Below are positions 7,211 to 15,227 of a stretch of 33,965 nucleotides of DNA, piece after piece. The stretch spans positions 1 to 33,965 of the forward strand of contig CAINLR010000047.1 of the NCBI GenBank assembly GCA_903850425.1, read 5' to 3'. The notes below the pieces were generated by a model. That model had not been told where the DNA came from. It did no database searches and saw only the letters and a list, made by a program, of their open reading frames with translations. Position 1 is the stretch's first letter, and each line of letters begins with the position of its first letter. The stretch is from an uncultured Verrucomicrobia subdivision 3 bacterium (GTDB lineage Bacteria > Verrucomicrobiota > Verrucomicrobiia > Limisphaerales > UBA11358). The translations under genes and the position numbers were made by a program.

Positions 7211-7783
7211 TTATTTCTTCAAGCGCACCGCGTATTCCGCGACGCGTTTGCCAAGCAGTTCGCCCGTGAGCTTGTCCGGCGCGTTCGGCGCGACGTCGGG
7301 CAATTCCTGCCCCGCCTGCGCCATCACCCCGCTGTAGCTGCTCAGCCGGTTGATGCCCTTGTCGTTCATTGGCAGTTCCGGCAGGCCAACCCAGATCATG
7401 CCGAGCTGCATTGCCAGCGTAAAAAAATAATGCAGCGTGCTCAACTTGTCGCCGCTCGGTCCGCTGGAGACCGTGAAGCCCGCCGCCAGTTTGTCTCGCC
7501 AGGCGCCGGCATACCATTTGCCGCCGCAGGCATCGGCGAACGCCTTGAACTGCGCCGCCGGACCGCCCATGTAAGTCGGGCTGCCGAAGATGATCGCGTC
7601 GCTCGCGTCGAGTTGCGCAAACACGGCGTCGTTCTGGTAACGGCCTTTGACGATGTCGTCGCCGCTGATGGCAACGAGGTTGGTTTTCACTCCTGCGACG
7701 GACGCCGCGCCTTTTTGCACCGCCTCGGCGAGTTTGGTCGTGTGGCCGGAGCCGGAGAAATAAATGACAGATACGGTTGGCAT
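7211..7783 (-). CDS. WrbA-like flavodoxin-family NAD(P)H oxidoreductase, 190 aa
   Basis: This is an FMN-binding flavodoxin-fold reductase, most like NAD(P)H:quinone oxidoreductases of the WrbA group. The phosphate-binding loop SGSGHTTKLAEAV sits at the N-terminus (residues ~10-22). IIFGSPTYMGGPAAQFKAFAD (about 65-85) is the FMN-contacting block with the family's GSPTYMG motif. TVSSGPSGDKLSTL is the WrbA-like second loop. Length 190 aa fits. ATG at 7783 begins the first strand (MPTVSVIYFSG) directly. It lies with YceI and pirin, a combination often seen in electrophile/quinone stress clusters, which suggests two-electron quinone reduction. Confidence 0.83.
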   Translation of the reverse strand: MPTVSVIYFSGSGHTTKLAEAVQKGAASVAGVKTNLVAISGDDIVKGRYQNDAVFAQLDASDAIIFGSPTYMGGPAAQFKAFADACGGKWYAGAWRDKLAAGFTVSSGPSGDKLSTLHYFFTLAMQLGMIWVGLPELPMNDKGINRLSSYSGVMAQAGQELPDVAPNAPDKLTGELLGKRVAEYAVRLKK

Positions 7784-7820
7784 AATGTTATGGATGATTG
7801 GATTTTAATGGCTGGTTTGA

Positions 7821-8429
7821 TTACTTCGCCGCAGACGCTCCGGCGATGCTCAGCGAGAGATCAATCGTCGGCGAAACCTTGTCCAAGGCCTGGCCTTTTT
7901 GGATGTCAAAATCTTCACGATTGATCACGAAGTTGGCGCGGATGACCAGCAGATCGCCCTTCATATTCGGCACGCGGTCGCTCAGTTTGTCTTTGAGGTA
8001 GGTGAGTTTGACCGGCGCGGTGATGTCTTTCGCAACGCCGTGCAAACTGAACGTGCCGGAGACGTCAGCGGTGGTGACGTTGCCCTCGGTCTTCACGTTG
8101 GCGCAGGATTTTGCTTCAAAAGTGATTTCGGAAAACTTCTCCGCATCGAGCCATTTGTCGCTGTGCAGATGCCCGTTCATCATCGGATTGGGCACCGTCA
8201 ATGAGGCCGTGGTGACCACGATTTTGCCGGTCGTGGCCGCCGGATTTTCTGGGTCAAAGCTCACCGTGCCGGTGATGCCATTGGCGCTGCCGTTGATGGA
8301 TTCCAGCGGCGCATCCAATTTGAAGACGGCGTTGTTCACGCCCTTCGGATCTTTGAAGTCGAACGATTGCGGCGCGGCATAAACCGCCGTGGCCAGGGTC
8401 AGGAGGGGAAGAATATGTGTCAGTTTCAT
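7821..8429 (-). CDS. YceI-family secreted protein, 202 aa
   Basis: A clear signal peptide (MKLTHILPLLTLATAVYA, cleavage before APQS) precedes a YceI lipocalin-like beta-barrel of ~180 residues. Family hallmarks present are G-x-V-x-F-d-P (TGTVSFDPENP), a MMNGHLHSDKWLDAEKFSEITFEAK block and VSGTFSLHGVAKDITAPV. YceI proteins bind polyprenyl or quinone-like lipids in the periplasm and are induced by base or oxidative stress. The barrel could carry isoprenoid quinone, which would suit the neighbouring WrbA-like reductase; this link is inferred. Confidence 0.88.
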   Translation of the reverse strand: MKLTHILPLLTLATAVYAAPQSFDFKDPKGVNNAVFKLDAPLESINGSANGITGTVSFDPENPAATTGKIVVTTASLTVPNPMMNGHLHSDKWLDAEKFSEITFEAKSCANVKTEGNVTTADVSGTFSLHGVAKDITAPVKLTYLKDKLSDRVPNMKGDLLVIRANFVINREDFDIQKGQALDKVSPTIDLSLSIAGASAAK

Positions 8430-8437
8430 GTTTTAAT

Positions 8438-8707
8438 TTATTGGTTGGTTGGTTGATTTGTTTTTGATTTACGGAAAATTAAGGATGCGCCCGCGAGCAG
8501 CGCCGCACTGGCCAAGGCCGCTCCCAGAAAATCCACGCCGGGTTGAAACTTGTCTTCGGTGTGCAGCACTCGCATCTCGGTGACCGGCTCAATGGATTCG
8601 GTTTGCAGTTTCGTCTTCGTCCAGCCCCGATTGGCGCCGGTGGCCAGCCAGGTTGCCCCGGCGGCCATCACGGCCGTCACGGCGAGAATTCGCAGTAAAC
8701 GTTTCAT
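8438..8707 (-). CDS. Small membrane protein of unknown function, 89 aa
   Basis: I do not recognise a family. Residues ~4-25 (LLRILAVTAVMAAGATWLATGA) form a signal anchor or signal peptide. Residues ~60-80 (LGAALASAALLAGASLIF) form a second hydrophobic segment ending in basic FRKSK. About 35 polar residues lie between them, presumably in the periplasm. The C-terminus NQPTNQ is encoded by an AACC tetranucleotide run that reaches to the stop. It ends 8 nt before yceI and is probably co-transcribed with it. The position suggests an accessory part for the YceI/flavoprotein pair. Confidence 0.65.
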   Translation of the reverse strand: MKRLLRILAVTAVMAAGATWLATGANRGWTKTKLQTESIEPVTEMRVLHTEDKFQPGVDFLGAALASAALLAGASLIFRKSKTNQPTNQ

Positions 8708-8718
8708 GTTTGTTGATT

Positions 8719-8789
8719 TGTAGCGGCGGTCTGTGACCGCCAGGGTTAAGAGTGCCTGAAAAGAGCGGCGCTCATAGAGCGCCGCTACA
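8719..8789. repeat. REP-like double-hairpin intergenic element
   Basis: TGTAGCGGCG (8719-8728) is perfectly inverted at 8780-8789. Inside it are two further perfect hairpins: GGCGGTC/GACCGCC with a 3-nt loop (8725-8741) and AGCGGCGCTC/GAGCGCCGCT with a 3-nt loop (8764-8786). The element fills the gap between pirin and the small membrane gene and could act as a bidirectional transcript-end structure. Its build is that of dispersed repetitive palindromes; other copies would have to be sought outside this window. Confidence 0.8.
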
Positions 8790-8791
8790 GG

Positions 8792-9487
8792 TCAGTTCAA
8801 CTCGAACAAAAGCACCTGCGACGGCTTGGTGGCCGCGATCTTGATTTCGCTTTCCTCGCTGATCGCAATGGCATCGCCACCGCTAAGCTTGGAGCCGTTG
8901 ACGGTTACTTCGCCCTCAGCCACATGCAGCCACACGTGGCGATTGGCCGCGAGTGGCTGCCCCACCGACTGCCCGGCGTCCAGTTTCGCGAGCCACAAAT
9001 CGGCGTCCTGATGGATGGCGATGGAACCCTCGCGCCCGCTTTTGCTCGCGACCAGATTCAGTTTTCCCGTCGGCGCGGCGGCGTAATTCTTCTCCGCATA
9101 ACGCGGCGCCACGCCCTTCCGGTCCGGCTGAATCCAGATTTGCAGCAGGCGCAACGGATCAGTCTTCGACGGATTGAACTCGCTGTGCTGCACGCCGGTG
9201 CCGGCGGCCATGTATTGAAATTCACCGGCACGGATGACGCGGCCGTTGCCCAGCGAATCCTTGTGCTCGATGGCACCACTCAACACATAGCTAATGATTT
9301 CCATGTCGCGATGCGGATGCGTGCCGAAGCCCCGGCCCGGCATCACCAGATCGTCATTGATCACGCGCAGGCTGCGGTAGCCCATCCACTGCGGATCATA
9401 ATAATCCGCAAAACTAAACGTGTGATAGCTGTCCAGCCAGCCGTGGCTCGCGTGGCCGCGCTCATTTGATTTGCGTATAATTTTCAT
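8792..9487 (-). CDS. Pirin-family cupin protein (quercetinase-like), 231 aa
   Basis: This is a bicupin of the pirin/YhhW group, some of whose members have quercetin 2,3-dioxygenase activity while others act as redox sensors. The N-terminal cupin has the metal ligands in GFGTHPHRDMEIISYVLSG and GTGVQHSEFNP, giving the 3-His-1-Glu set. The C-terminal half (GSIAIHQDADLWLAKLDAG) is the degenerate second cupin. The start at 9487 (MKIIRKSNERGHASHGWLDS) matches the family exactly; an upstream GTG/ATG reading adds 14 unrelated residues. It is transcribed divergently from the EIIA-lysR pair across a shared control region. Confidence 0.9.
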   Translation of the reverse strand: MKIIRKSNERGHASHGWLDSYHTFSFADYYDPQWMGYRSLRVINDDLVMPGRGFGTHPHRDMEIISYVLSGAIEHKDSLGNGRVIRAGEFQYMAAGTGVQHSEFNPSKTDPLRLLQIWIQPDRKGVAPRYAEKNYAAAPTGKLNLVASKSGREGSIAIHQDADLWLAKLDAGQSVGQPLAANRHVWLHVAEGEVTVNGSKLSGGDAIAISEESEIKIAATKPSQVLLFELN

Positions 9488-9534
9488 TAGCAGACTATGC
9501 GCGCACTTGGCGAATTTGAGAAATACCATGTTTC

Positions 9535-9562
9535 TTGCCTCAGCATAACTTTAAGCTATGCT
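9535..9562. promoter_or_regulatory. LysR-type operator and promoter between pirin and EIIA-lysR
   Basis: AGCATA (9542-9547) and TATGCT (9557-9562) are exact inverted arms. The inner CTT/AAG also matches, giving a 21-bp imperfect palindrome. It contains the LysR-type T-N11-A signature (T9546, A9558). A possible promoter for the plus strand uses -35 TTGCCT (9535-9540), a 16-nt spacer and -10 TATGCT (9557-9562). That puts the transcript start within a few bases of the EIIA ATG at 9574. The site lies between divergent genes, as LysR targets usually do. Confidence 0.5.
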
Positions 9563-9573
9563 CGCTGGTGGAA

Positions 9574-9981
9574 ATGGATTTGAACGACTTTTTGGGTCCG
9601 AAGCCGATCGTAATTGACCTGCAAGCCGAAAACCGGTGGCAGGCCATTGATGAATTGGTTGGCTGCCTCGTGACCAACGCCAAGATCAAGCCCGAGCATC
9701 AGGAAGCAATTGTGAAGGCCATCAAAAAACGCGAAGCTTCAATGAGCACTGGAATCGGATTTGGCATCGGCATACCGCATGCATCAACTGATTTGGTTTC
9801 GGAAGTCGTCGGAGCCATGGGACGTTCGCGTAATGGGGTGGAATTCGGCGCGTTGGATGGCAAACCCGTCCGCCTAGTGATGTTGTTTCTGGTCCCTCAG
9901 GGGCAATTTCAAAAGCATGAGCACGCGCTGGCCACTCTGGCCAAGCTGCTGCATAACCATGATTTCAGGGACAGTTTATAG
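9574..9981 (+). CDS. PTS EIIA (fructose/nitrogen type) domain protein, 135 aa
   Basis: This is a single-domain EIIA of the mannitol/fructose/PtsN superfamily. The phosphorylated histidine lies in GIGFGIGIPHAS (His69 from the chosen start), followed by VGAMGRSRNGVEFGALDGKPVRLVMLFLVP, which is typical. No membrane EIIB/EIIC partner is nearby, so a regulatory PtsN-like role is more likely than sugar uptake. The start chosen is ATG 9574 (MDLNDFLGP) with GGTGG just upstream; a TTG at 9535 would add residues from the operator. It ends 11 nt before the LysR gene, so both are probably co-transcribed. Confidence 0.85.
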   Translation: MDLNDFLGPKPIVIDLQAENRWQAIDELVGCLVTNAKIKPEHQEAIVKAIKKREASMSTGIGFGIGIPHASTDLVSEVVGAMGRSRNGVEFGALDGKPVRLVMLFLVPQGQFQKHEHALATLAKLLHNHDFRDSL

Positions 9982-9992
9982 GAATTGTAAAT

Positions 9993-10880
9993 ATGGAACT
10001 CCGTCACTTTCGCTATTTCGTCGCCGTCGCCGAGGAGGAAAATGTCTCGCGCGCGGCGCTGAAGCTGCATGTCTCACAGCCGGGCTTGAGCCGGCAAATC
10101 CGCGACTTGGAAGATGAAATCGGCTTCGCGCTTTTCAAACGCAGCGCCAAATCGTTGCACCTGACGGCGGCGGGAAAATCGTTTTTGATCGAGGCGCGGG
10201 CGGTGCTTGCGCACGCCAATGATGCCGTGAATAAAGCCCGCGCCGTGGCGGGCGGAGCCACGGGCGAGATCAATGTGGGTTACGCGCCATCGTTGACCGT
10301 GCAGATTCTGCCGCAGGCGTTGCGCGCGTTTCAGGAGAAATTTCCCGGCGTGCGCGTGGCGCTGCACGACCTGACCACGGAAGAAATGCTCGCGCGACTG
10401 GGCGAAAAGAAATTGCAAGTGGCGCTCACCGTCCGCCCGCCGGCCAAACTGCTGCGCGGATTGAACTGTGAAGATCTGGCGCGTTATGAAATGTGCGTGG
10501 CGGTCGCGCCGAAGCATCCGCTGGCAAAATCAAAATTCATTTCGTTGGAGCAAATCTCGCGCGAGCCGCTCATCGCCTACAGCCGCAAGGAATATCCCGA
10601 ATACCACAGCCATCTGGCGACGCTGTTTACGCCGTTCGGTCGCAAGCCCAATGTGGTGAGCGAGCATGACGGGATAACCAGCCTCATCGCTGATGTCGAG
10701 GTCGGGCGCGGCTTTGCGCTGGTTCCCAGTTCGGTCGCGTGCATGGCCGGACCGCGCTTGAAATTGCTGGCGCTGCGCCCGGCTTTGCCGCCGATTCTCG
10801 TGGTGGCCGTTTGGCGCAAAGAGCCTGAGTCGGAACTGGTGAAATTCTTCATCGCGGCCGCCAGACCGCCGGCGAAGTAA
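9993..10880 (+). CDS. LysR-family transcriptional regulator, 295 aa
   Basis: The N-terminal winged helix (MELRHFRYFVAVAEEENVSRAALKLHVSQPGLSRQI in pieces, residues 1-60) is textbook LysR. Residues ~90-290 form the periplasmic-binding-like effector domain (INVGYAPSLTVQILPQAL). The sequence is closest in style to the CatR/BenM/YhaJ type that senses aromatic or quinone-like ligands. It probably controls the divergent pirin gene through the palindrome at 9542-9562, and perhaps the WrbA/YceI group beyond. Regulation of its own operon is expected from the family. Confidence 0.92.
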   Translation: MELRHFRYFVAVAEEENVSRAALKLHVSQPGLSRQIRDLEDEIGFALFKRSAKSLHLTAAGKSFLIEARAVLAHANDAVNKARAVAGGATGEINVGYAPSLTVQILPQALRAFQEKFPGVRVALHDLTTEEMLARLGEKKLQVALTVRPPAKLLRGLNCEDLARYEMCVAVAPKHPLAKSKFISLEQISREPLIAYSRKEYPEYHSHLATLFTPFGRKPNVVSEHDGITSLIADVEVGRGFALVPSSVACMAGPRLKLLALRPALPPILVVAVWRKEPESELVKFFIAAARPPAK

Positions 10881-10937
10881 CCGACAATTAGCAATTCCCG
10901 GCTCGCCAGTTGTCCGGCATTGAACTAGCCTTGCCCA

Positions 10938-11876
10938 ATGACGGATTTGTCCCGACCGGATATTATTTTGACCCACGAAAGCGACCTCGACGGTTTCGTC
11001 GCGGGCCTGTTTTTGCAGAAGCTCGCGAAGAAGATGTTCAATCGGGACGTGCCGCTGGAGGCCTATCATTACAATTACTGGAAGCAGCGGGAACTGCGCG
11101 AAAAGGCGGCGTGGGTTACGGACTTCACGTTTGAGACGCGGATGGACAAGCCGGACTGGACGATCATTGATCATCACGTCACGGAGGCGGAGCCAAAGTT
11201 CGCCCAGCTCATCCACGACAAAACCAAATCCGCCGGCCAGCTCTGCTACGAAATCTGCCAGCAACACGGGTTGGAATCGCCCACCATGGCGCGGCTGGCG
11301 CACCTGAACAACGTGGCGGACTTGTTTTTGGAGAATGATCCGGATTTTGAACTGGCGGGCGATTATGCGGCGCTGGTGAAGGTTTACCAGTTCTGGAATC
11401 TGCACTCGGTGATTGATGGCGAGATCGAGAAGTTGCTCAACCATCCGTTGCTCGAAGTGATGGCGGTGAAACGGCGCGTGGAAGATCCGCTCGGATTCGA
11501 CTGGAGCCGCAAAAACATCACGGAAATCACTCCGGTCATCGGCTATGTGGACACGGTCATTGGCAACAATAATTTGATCGTCCACCAGTTGCTGGAGCGG
11601 CAGGTGACGAAATTTCCCGTGCTGGTCACCTTGTTCAAACGTCCAAATAACGCGGTCATCGCCAGCTTTCGCAGCCGCAATGGCGAGGCGCTCAAGGTGG
11701 CGGAGAAATTGCAAGGCGGCGGCCACGCCAACGCTTCCGGCGCGATGCTGCCGAAGTCCGTCCGCAGCATTCAGGAGGGCATCGAGTATCTGCGCCAGGT
11801 GTTGAATTTGAAACACGAGACGCCGCTGAACAACTTCGGCAGTTTGCTCGACAGTTTTGCGCCGGCCAGACGCTGA
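10938..11876 (+). CDS. DHH-family phosphoesterase, 312 aa
   Basis: The two-domain DHH/DHHA1 architecture is visible. THESDLDG (residues 12-19) is the first metal-binding motif, DHH at 78-80 is the signature, and GGGHANASGA at 260-269 is the DHHA1 substrate-binding loop. Relatives include NrnA oligoribonucleases/pAp phosphatases and cyclic-di-AMP phosphodiesterases. There are no PAS, GGDEF or membrane segments, and the length (312) suits a soluble nanoRNase-like enzyme. RNase PH follows 66 nt downstream, so an RNA-turnover role is plausible. The exact substrate cannot be read from sequence. Confidence 0.85.
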   Translation: MTDLSRPDIILTHESDLDGFVAGLFLQKLAKKMFNRDVPLEAYHYNYWKQRELREKAAWVTDFTFETRMDKPDWTIIDHHVTEAEPKFAQLIHDKTKSAGQLCYEICQQHGLESPTMARLAHLNNVADLFLENDPDFELAGDYAALVKVYQFWNLHSVIDGEIEKLLNHPLLEVMAVKRRVEDPLGFDWSRKNITEITPVIGYVDTVIGNNNLIVHQLLERQVTKFPVLVTLFKRPNNAVIASFRSRNGEALKVAEKLQGGGHANASGAMLPKSVRSIQEGIEYLRQVLNLKHETPLNNFGSLLDSFAPARR

Positions 11877-11942
11877 TTTTTTTCGCGCCACCGGCATTTG
11901 GACTTTGCCCCGGCCGCTGATTGAACTAAAATCGTCGCACTT

Positions 11943-12683
11943 ATGGCAGATTCATCTCCCCGCGCTGACGGTCGCGCCGCTAACCAGATCCGGCCGCTGC
12001 GATTTCAAAATCACATTGCCCCTTACGCCGCCGGCTCCACGCTGATTGAATGGGGCAGCACGAGGGTCATTTGCGGCGTCACCATCGAGGAAAATGTGCC
12101 GCGCTGGATGAAAGAACAAAAAGTGGCCGGCGGCTGGCTCACGGCGGAATATTCGATGCTCCCCTACTCCACCTTGGAACGCAAACCGCGTGACATCAGC
12201 AAGGGCAAGCTGGACGGACGCTCGTCGGAAATTCAGCGGCTCATCGGCCGCTCCATTCGGGCGGCGGTGGATCTCGAGAAATTTGGTTCGCGCACGATCT
12301 GCGTGGATTGCGATGTGTTGCAGGCCGACGGCGGCACGCGCACGGCCGCGATCACCGGCGCATTCGTGGCGCTGTCGCTCGCAGTGAACAAGTTGATTGC
12401 CGAAAAGAAGCTGACCGTTAGTCCCATTCTCGCGGGCGTCGCCGCTGTCAGCGTCGGCATCGTTGCTGACCAACCGCTGCTGGATTTGTGCTACACCGAA
12501 GATGTGGCTGCCAGCGTGGATATGAATCTGGTCATGAACTCCGCCGGTGAATTCATCGAACTCCAAGGTTCAGGCGAAGAAGCCACGTTCACCGACACGC
12601 AACTCGCCGATCTGCTCGCGCTCGGCAAGATTGGCATCCGGGATTTGCTCGCGGCGCAACAACAAGCGATTTCCCAAGGTTAA
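11943..12683 (+). CDS. rph: Ribonuclease PH, 246 aa
   Basis: This is a phosphorolytic 3'-5' exoribonuclease that trims tRNA 3' tails. The N-terminus SPRADGRAANQIRPLRFQ, the block GGWLTAEYSMLPYSTLERKPRD and the phosphate-binding/catalytic stretch VDCDVLQADGGTRTAAITGA are diagnostic. Length is normal and the C-terminal helix is complete. The start at 11943 fits the family N-terminus. It stands between the DHH phosphoesterase and a histidine phosphatase whose GTG start is 6 nt past its stop. Confidence 0.95.
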   Translation: MADSSPRADGRAANQIRPLRFQNHIAPYAAGSTLIEWGSTRVICGVTIEENVPRWMKEQKVAGGWLTAEYSMLPYSTLERKPRDISKGKLDGRSSEIQRLIGRSIRAAVDLEKFGSRTICVDCDVLQADGGTRTAAITGAFVALSLAVNKLIAEKKLTVSPILAGVAAVSVGIVADQPLLDLCYTEDVAASVDMNLVMNSAGEFIELQGSGEEATFTDTQLADLLALGKIGIRDLLAAQQQAISQG

Positions 12684-12689
12684 AAGACT

Positions 12690-13352
12690 GTGGCCACCAA
12701 AACGAATTCCCAGCGAAAAAAGAAATCCGCTGCGCCCGCCACGCGGCTGCTCCTGATCCGCCACGGCGAAGTGGAGAAGCGCTATCAAAGCCTGTTTGGC
12801 GGACGCATTGACATGAACCTGTCGCCGCGCGGCAAGCGCCAGGCGAAGACGCTGGCGGATTATCTCAAAGCCAAGACAATTGACGCGGTTTACGCCAGCC
12901 CGATGAAGCGCGTGCAGCAAACGCTGGCCCCGACGCTCAAAAACAGCCGCCACGAACAAACTATTTTTCCCGACCTGCGGGAAATTGATTTCGGCGACTG
13001 GACCGGCCACGGCTGGGAAACGGTCCGCGCCAAATACAATTTCGCCATCCACGAGTGGCTGCATCAGATTGAAAATCCCGGCTCGCCAAACGGCGAAAGC
13101 GGAAAGACGTTTCGAGCGCGAGTTGAGCCGTGTTTGCGCGAAATCATCCGAAAACATCCCGGTCAGAACATCGCCGTTTTTTGCCACGGCGGCGTCATCC
13201 GCATGATTATTTCCATCTTGTTGGAGCTGCCGTTGCCGAAGACCAACGCGTTTGAAGTGGAATACGCCAGCATCACCCAGATTGCGCTGCATCCGCACAT
13301 GGCGGAAATTGAACTACTGAATTTTACGCCGTGGCGCGATTTAGTCGGGTAA
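12690..13352 (+). CDS. Histidine phosphatase (phosphoglycerate mutase/CobC-like), 220 aa
   Basis: A branch-1 histidine phosphatase. LLIRHGE contains the phospho-accepting His25, VYASPMKRVQQTL carries the second arginine, REIDFGDWTG the acid region, and VFCHGGVIRMI the second catalytic histidine. The first ~17 residues are Lys/Ser-rich and precede the fold. The start is GTG at 12690, needed for the full N-terminal strand and close to rph. The substrate is unknown: alpha-ribazole-phosphate or phosphoglycerate-type activities both occur with this sequence type, and there are no cobalamin genes nearby. Confidence 0.85.
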   Translation: MATKTNSQRKKKSAAPATRLLLIRHGEVEKRYQSLFGGRIDMNLSPRGKRQAKTLADYLKAKTIDAVYASPMKRVQQTLAPTLKNSRHEQTIFPDLREIDFGDWTGHGWETVRAKYNFAIHEWLHQIENPGSPNGESGKTFRARVEPCLREIIRKHPGQNIAVFCHGGVIRMIISILLELPLPKTNAFEVEYASITQIALHPHMAEIELLNFTPWRDLVG

Positions 13353-13380
13353 TGGTTCCGCACGGCAAAATTGAACTACC

Positions 13381-14277
13381 ATGAAAATAACCAAGCCGCT
13401 CTGGCGGATTTCCGTCACGACCACGCTGGAGGCTGAAGATGCCGTCTGCGAATTGCTCGCCACGCGACTGGGTGCGGCGGCATCGGCCTATTACGACTTG
13501 GAAACCCAGACGAGTTGCGTCAGTGCTTTCTCCCAGAAAATTTTGCCGCGCAGCCTGAAATCGGAAATTTCTTCCGGTCTGAAACGGGTCGAAAGCTTCG
13601 GGCTGAACCTTGGCAGCGGAAAAATTGCGGTTGCCAAAGTGAAGCGCGAGGACTGGGCAGAATCGTGGAAACGGCATTTTCATCCGCAGGAAATCGGCCG
13701 GGCGCTGCTGGTCAAGCCGAGTTGGAGCAAAAAAAAGCCGCGCAAAAACCAGGCGGTCGTCATTCTCGATCCCGGCTTGAGCTTCGGCACCGGCCAGCAT
13801 CCAACCACTTCATTTTGTCTCCACGAAATTGTTCGCTGTCTCAAAGCTGGGTCACGCGTGTCATTTCTGGACATTGGCACCGGTTCCGGAATTTTGGCGA
13901 TTGCGGCGACGAAACTCGGTTACGCGCCGGTTCACGCGTTTGATTTTGATGCCGAAGCGGTGCGCATCGCGCGTGAAAACGTCCGGATTAATCGGGTGGA
14001 TTCGCAGTTCAAGCCAACGCGGGGTGATATCACCACCCTGCCGCTAAAATCTTCTCGACAATACGATCTAATTTGTGCCAATCTCATGTCTAATCTGTTG
14101 GTGGCCGAGCGGCGGCGGATCGTGAACCGGCTGAAACCGGGTGGCACGCTGGTGTTGGCGGGGATTTTGGCGGCGGAATTCGCCGAAGTCGAACGGGCGT
14201 TTGTCGAGACGGGATTGAAATTGGTGGGCAGCCGGGCGGAGAACGAGTGGCGTTCTGGCGCTTTTTGTTTTGTCTGA
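13381..14277 (+). CDS. prmA: Ribosomal protein L11 methyltransferase, 298 aa
   Basis: A SAM-dependent methyltransferase that trimethylates ribosomal protein L11. The N-terminal half (about 1-130) holds the L11-recognition domain (VKREDWAESWKRHFHPQEIG). The core has LDPGLSFGTGQHPTT, a PrmA hallmark, then FLDIGTGSGILAIAATKLG (SAM motif I) and LICANLMSNLL (the N-x-x-x-N-like catalytic box). Length is usual. It stands 28 nt after the histidine phosphatase and is likely the end of the plus-strand operon. Confidence 0.92.
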   Translation: MKITKPLWRISVTTTLEAEDAVCELLATRLGAAASAYYDLETQTSCVSAFSQKILPRSLKSEISSGLKRVESFGLNLGSGKIAVAKVKREDWAESWKRHFHPQEIGRALLVKPSWSKKKPRKNQAVVILDPGLSFGTGQHPTTSFCLHEIVRCLKAGSRVSFLDIGTGSGILAIAATKLGYAPVHAFDFDAEAVRIARENVRINRVDSQFKPTRGDITTLPLKSSRQYDLICANLMSNLLVAERRRIVNRLKPGGTLVLAGILAAEFAEVERAFVETGLKLVGSRAENEWRSGAFCFV

Positions 14278-14398
14278 AAAAAATTGAACAGGTCCGCCGC
14301 GCGCGGGTCAGAAGAATTGTAGATTCCATTAGGTTTTTTGGAACTACCGCAGTTGGCACTATTTACGCTGACTGTGTGATGAAAGGAAAACAAACGGT

Positions 14399-14563
14399 AT
14401 GTTGAAAACAATCGAAGTTATCGGCGAAGTGATTCGCAACCCGAAACATCCATTCCGCAAAACCGAGCATCATTCGAAAAAGTCCCTCAAGAACCGCCAC
14501 GAACGCCGTAAGATCAAGGAATTCCTTTATCTTGGTGACTGGATGGCGGAAGAATCGGCGTAA
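14399..14563 (+). CDS. Small basic protein of unknown function, 54 aa
   Basis: ATG at 14399 opens a 54-codon frame ending TAA at 14561-14563. AAAGGA about 15 nt upstream may serve as a ribosome-binding site. The protein starts MLKTIEVIGEVIRNPKHPF, continues with a strongly basic stretch (KTEHHSKKSLKNRHERRKIK, residues 21-40) and ends in an acidic/aromatic tail (FLYLGDWMAEESA). The ordered change from hydrophobic start to basic middle to acidic end, and sensible codon use, argue that it is real. The basic middle suggests RNA or ribosome contact. I recognise no family. Confidence 0.6.
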   Translation: MLKTIEVIGEVIRNPKHPFRKTEHHSKKSLKNRHERRKIKEFLYLGDWMAEESA

Positions 14564-14924
14564 CGCCGTGTCGGGTCTTGGTGCCCAGTGGGGCAAAGAC
14601 CAAAGGCCAACAACTTCGAGCCAGCGAGTCACGGATACCAAGCCGGGAACTTTGGCGACTCGCCCTTCGACTTTGGCTGGTCATCACACCGCAACTCGCA
14701 CGATCTCTGAGCGACCAGTTCAGAGCAGGTTGTTGGTCCCTGAAAACAACCTCCTTTAATCAGCTCCCGGATGAAAAAATTGCCGCATTATTGTCTGGCT
14801 GAGTAAGCCATTGGATGGATCAATGGCAGGTTCAAACGTCCGGCGAACGGAGACATGGTTCTGGTCGCTGGAGGGATCATTGGTCTCGCAAGGATGGGAA
14901 AGGGGCTTGCCACCAATTTCGACC
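14564..14924. other. Intergenic, about 360 bp; one perfect hairpin
   Basis: No gene is supported. AGGTTGTT (14727-14734) is exactly inverted at 14745-14752, followed by CCTTTAAT. It may end transcripts from the plus strand, but it lacks a real U-tract. This is the convergent gap between the plus-strand prmA group and the minus-strand rpsR operon. Confidence 0.45.
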
Positions 14925-14959
14925 AAAATGCCGCCCGCTGGCCAGGCCAAACGGGCGGC
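14925..14959 (-). terminator. Intrinsic terminator of the dksA-rpmG-rpsR operon
   Basis: GCCGCCCG (14930-14937) pairs perfectly with CGGGCGGC (14952-14959) around a 14-nt loop. On the minus strand the stem is followed by ATTTTGG. It lies 8 nt past the rpsR stop, exactly where an operon terminator is expected. Confidence 0.75.
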
Positions 14960-14967
14960 GCGGAAAA

Positions 14968-15225
14968 CTACTTCATTAACAGCATCTGGCGCGCGCGCTT
15001 GATGGCGGTCGTCATGCGGCGCTGGTAATGCGCGGGCAGGCCGGTGTATTTGCGCGGCAGAATGCGGCCCTGGTCGGTCACGAAGGTGCGGAGCAGGGTC
15101 ACGTTTTTGTAATCCAGCGCGTCGAGCGTGAAGTCAATTTTTGGCTTCGGACGGGGCGTGCGTTTTTCGGTGGAGCGCTTGCCGCCGCGCTTGTCGGATT
15201 TTTCGGTGTTCGTCTTGCGAGGCAT
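14968..15225 (-). CDS. rpsR: 30S ribosomal protein S18, 85 aa
   Basis: The S18 core is clear: [35 protein letters not shown], read in overlapping blocks at residues ~37-71, followed by [12 protein letters not shown]. The N-terminus has a ~30-residue Lys/Arg/Pro-rich extension. Typical partners rpsF, ssb and rplI are absent. Instead it is third in an operon behind a DksA-like gene and rpmG, with a 2-nt gap to rpmG. Confidence 0.95.
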   Translation of the reverse strand: MPRKTNTEKSDKRGGKRSTEKRTPRPKPKIDFTLDALDYKNVTLLRTFVTDQGRILPRKYTGLPAHYQRRMTTAIKRARQMLLMK

Positions 15226-15227
15226 AA

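Noticed and set aside
10530-11897. 455-codon minus-strand open frame
   Set aside because: Antisense to the DHH phosphoesterase and LysR genes, which have clear family motifs.
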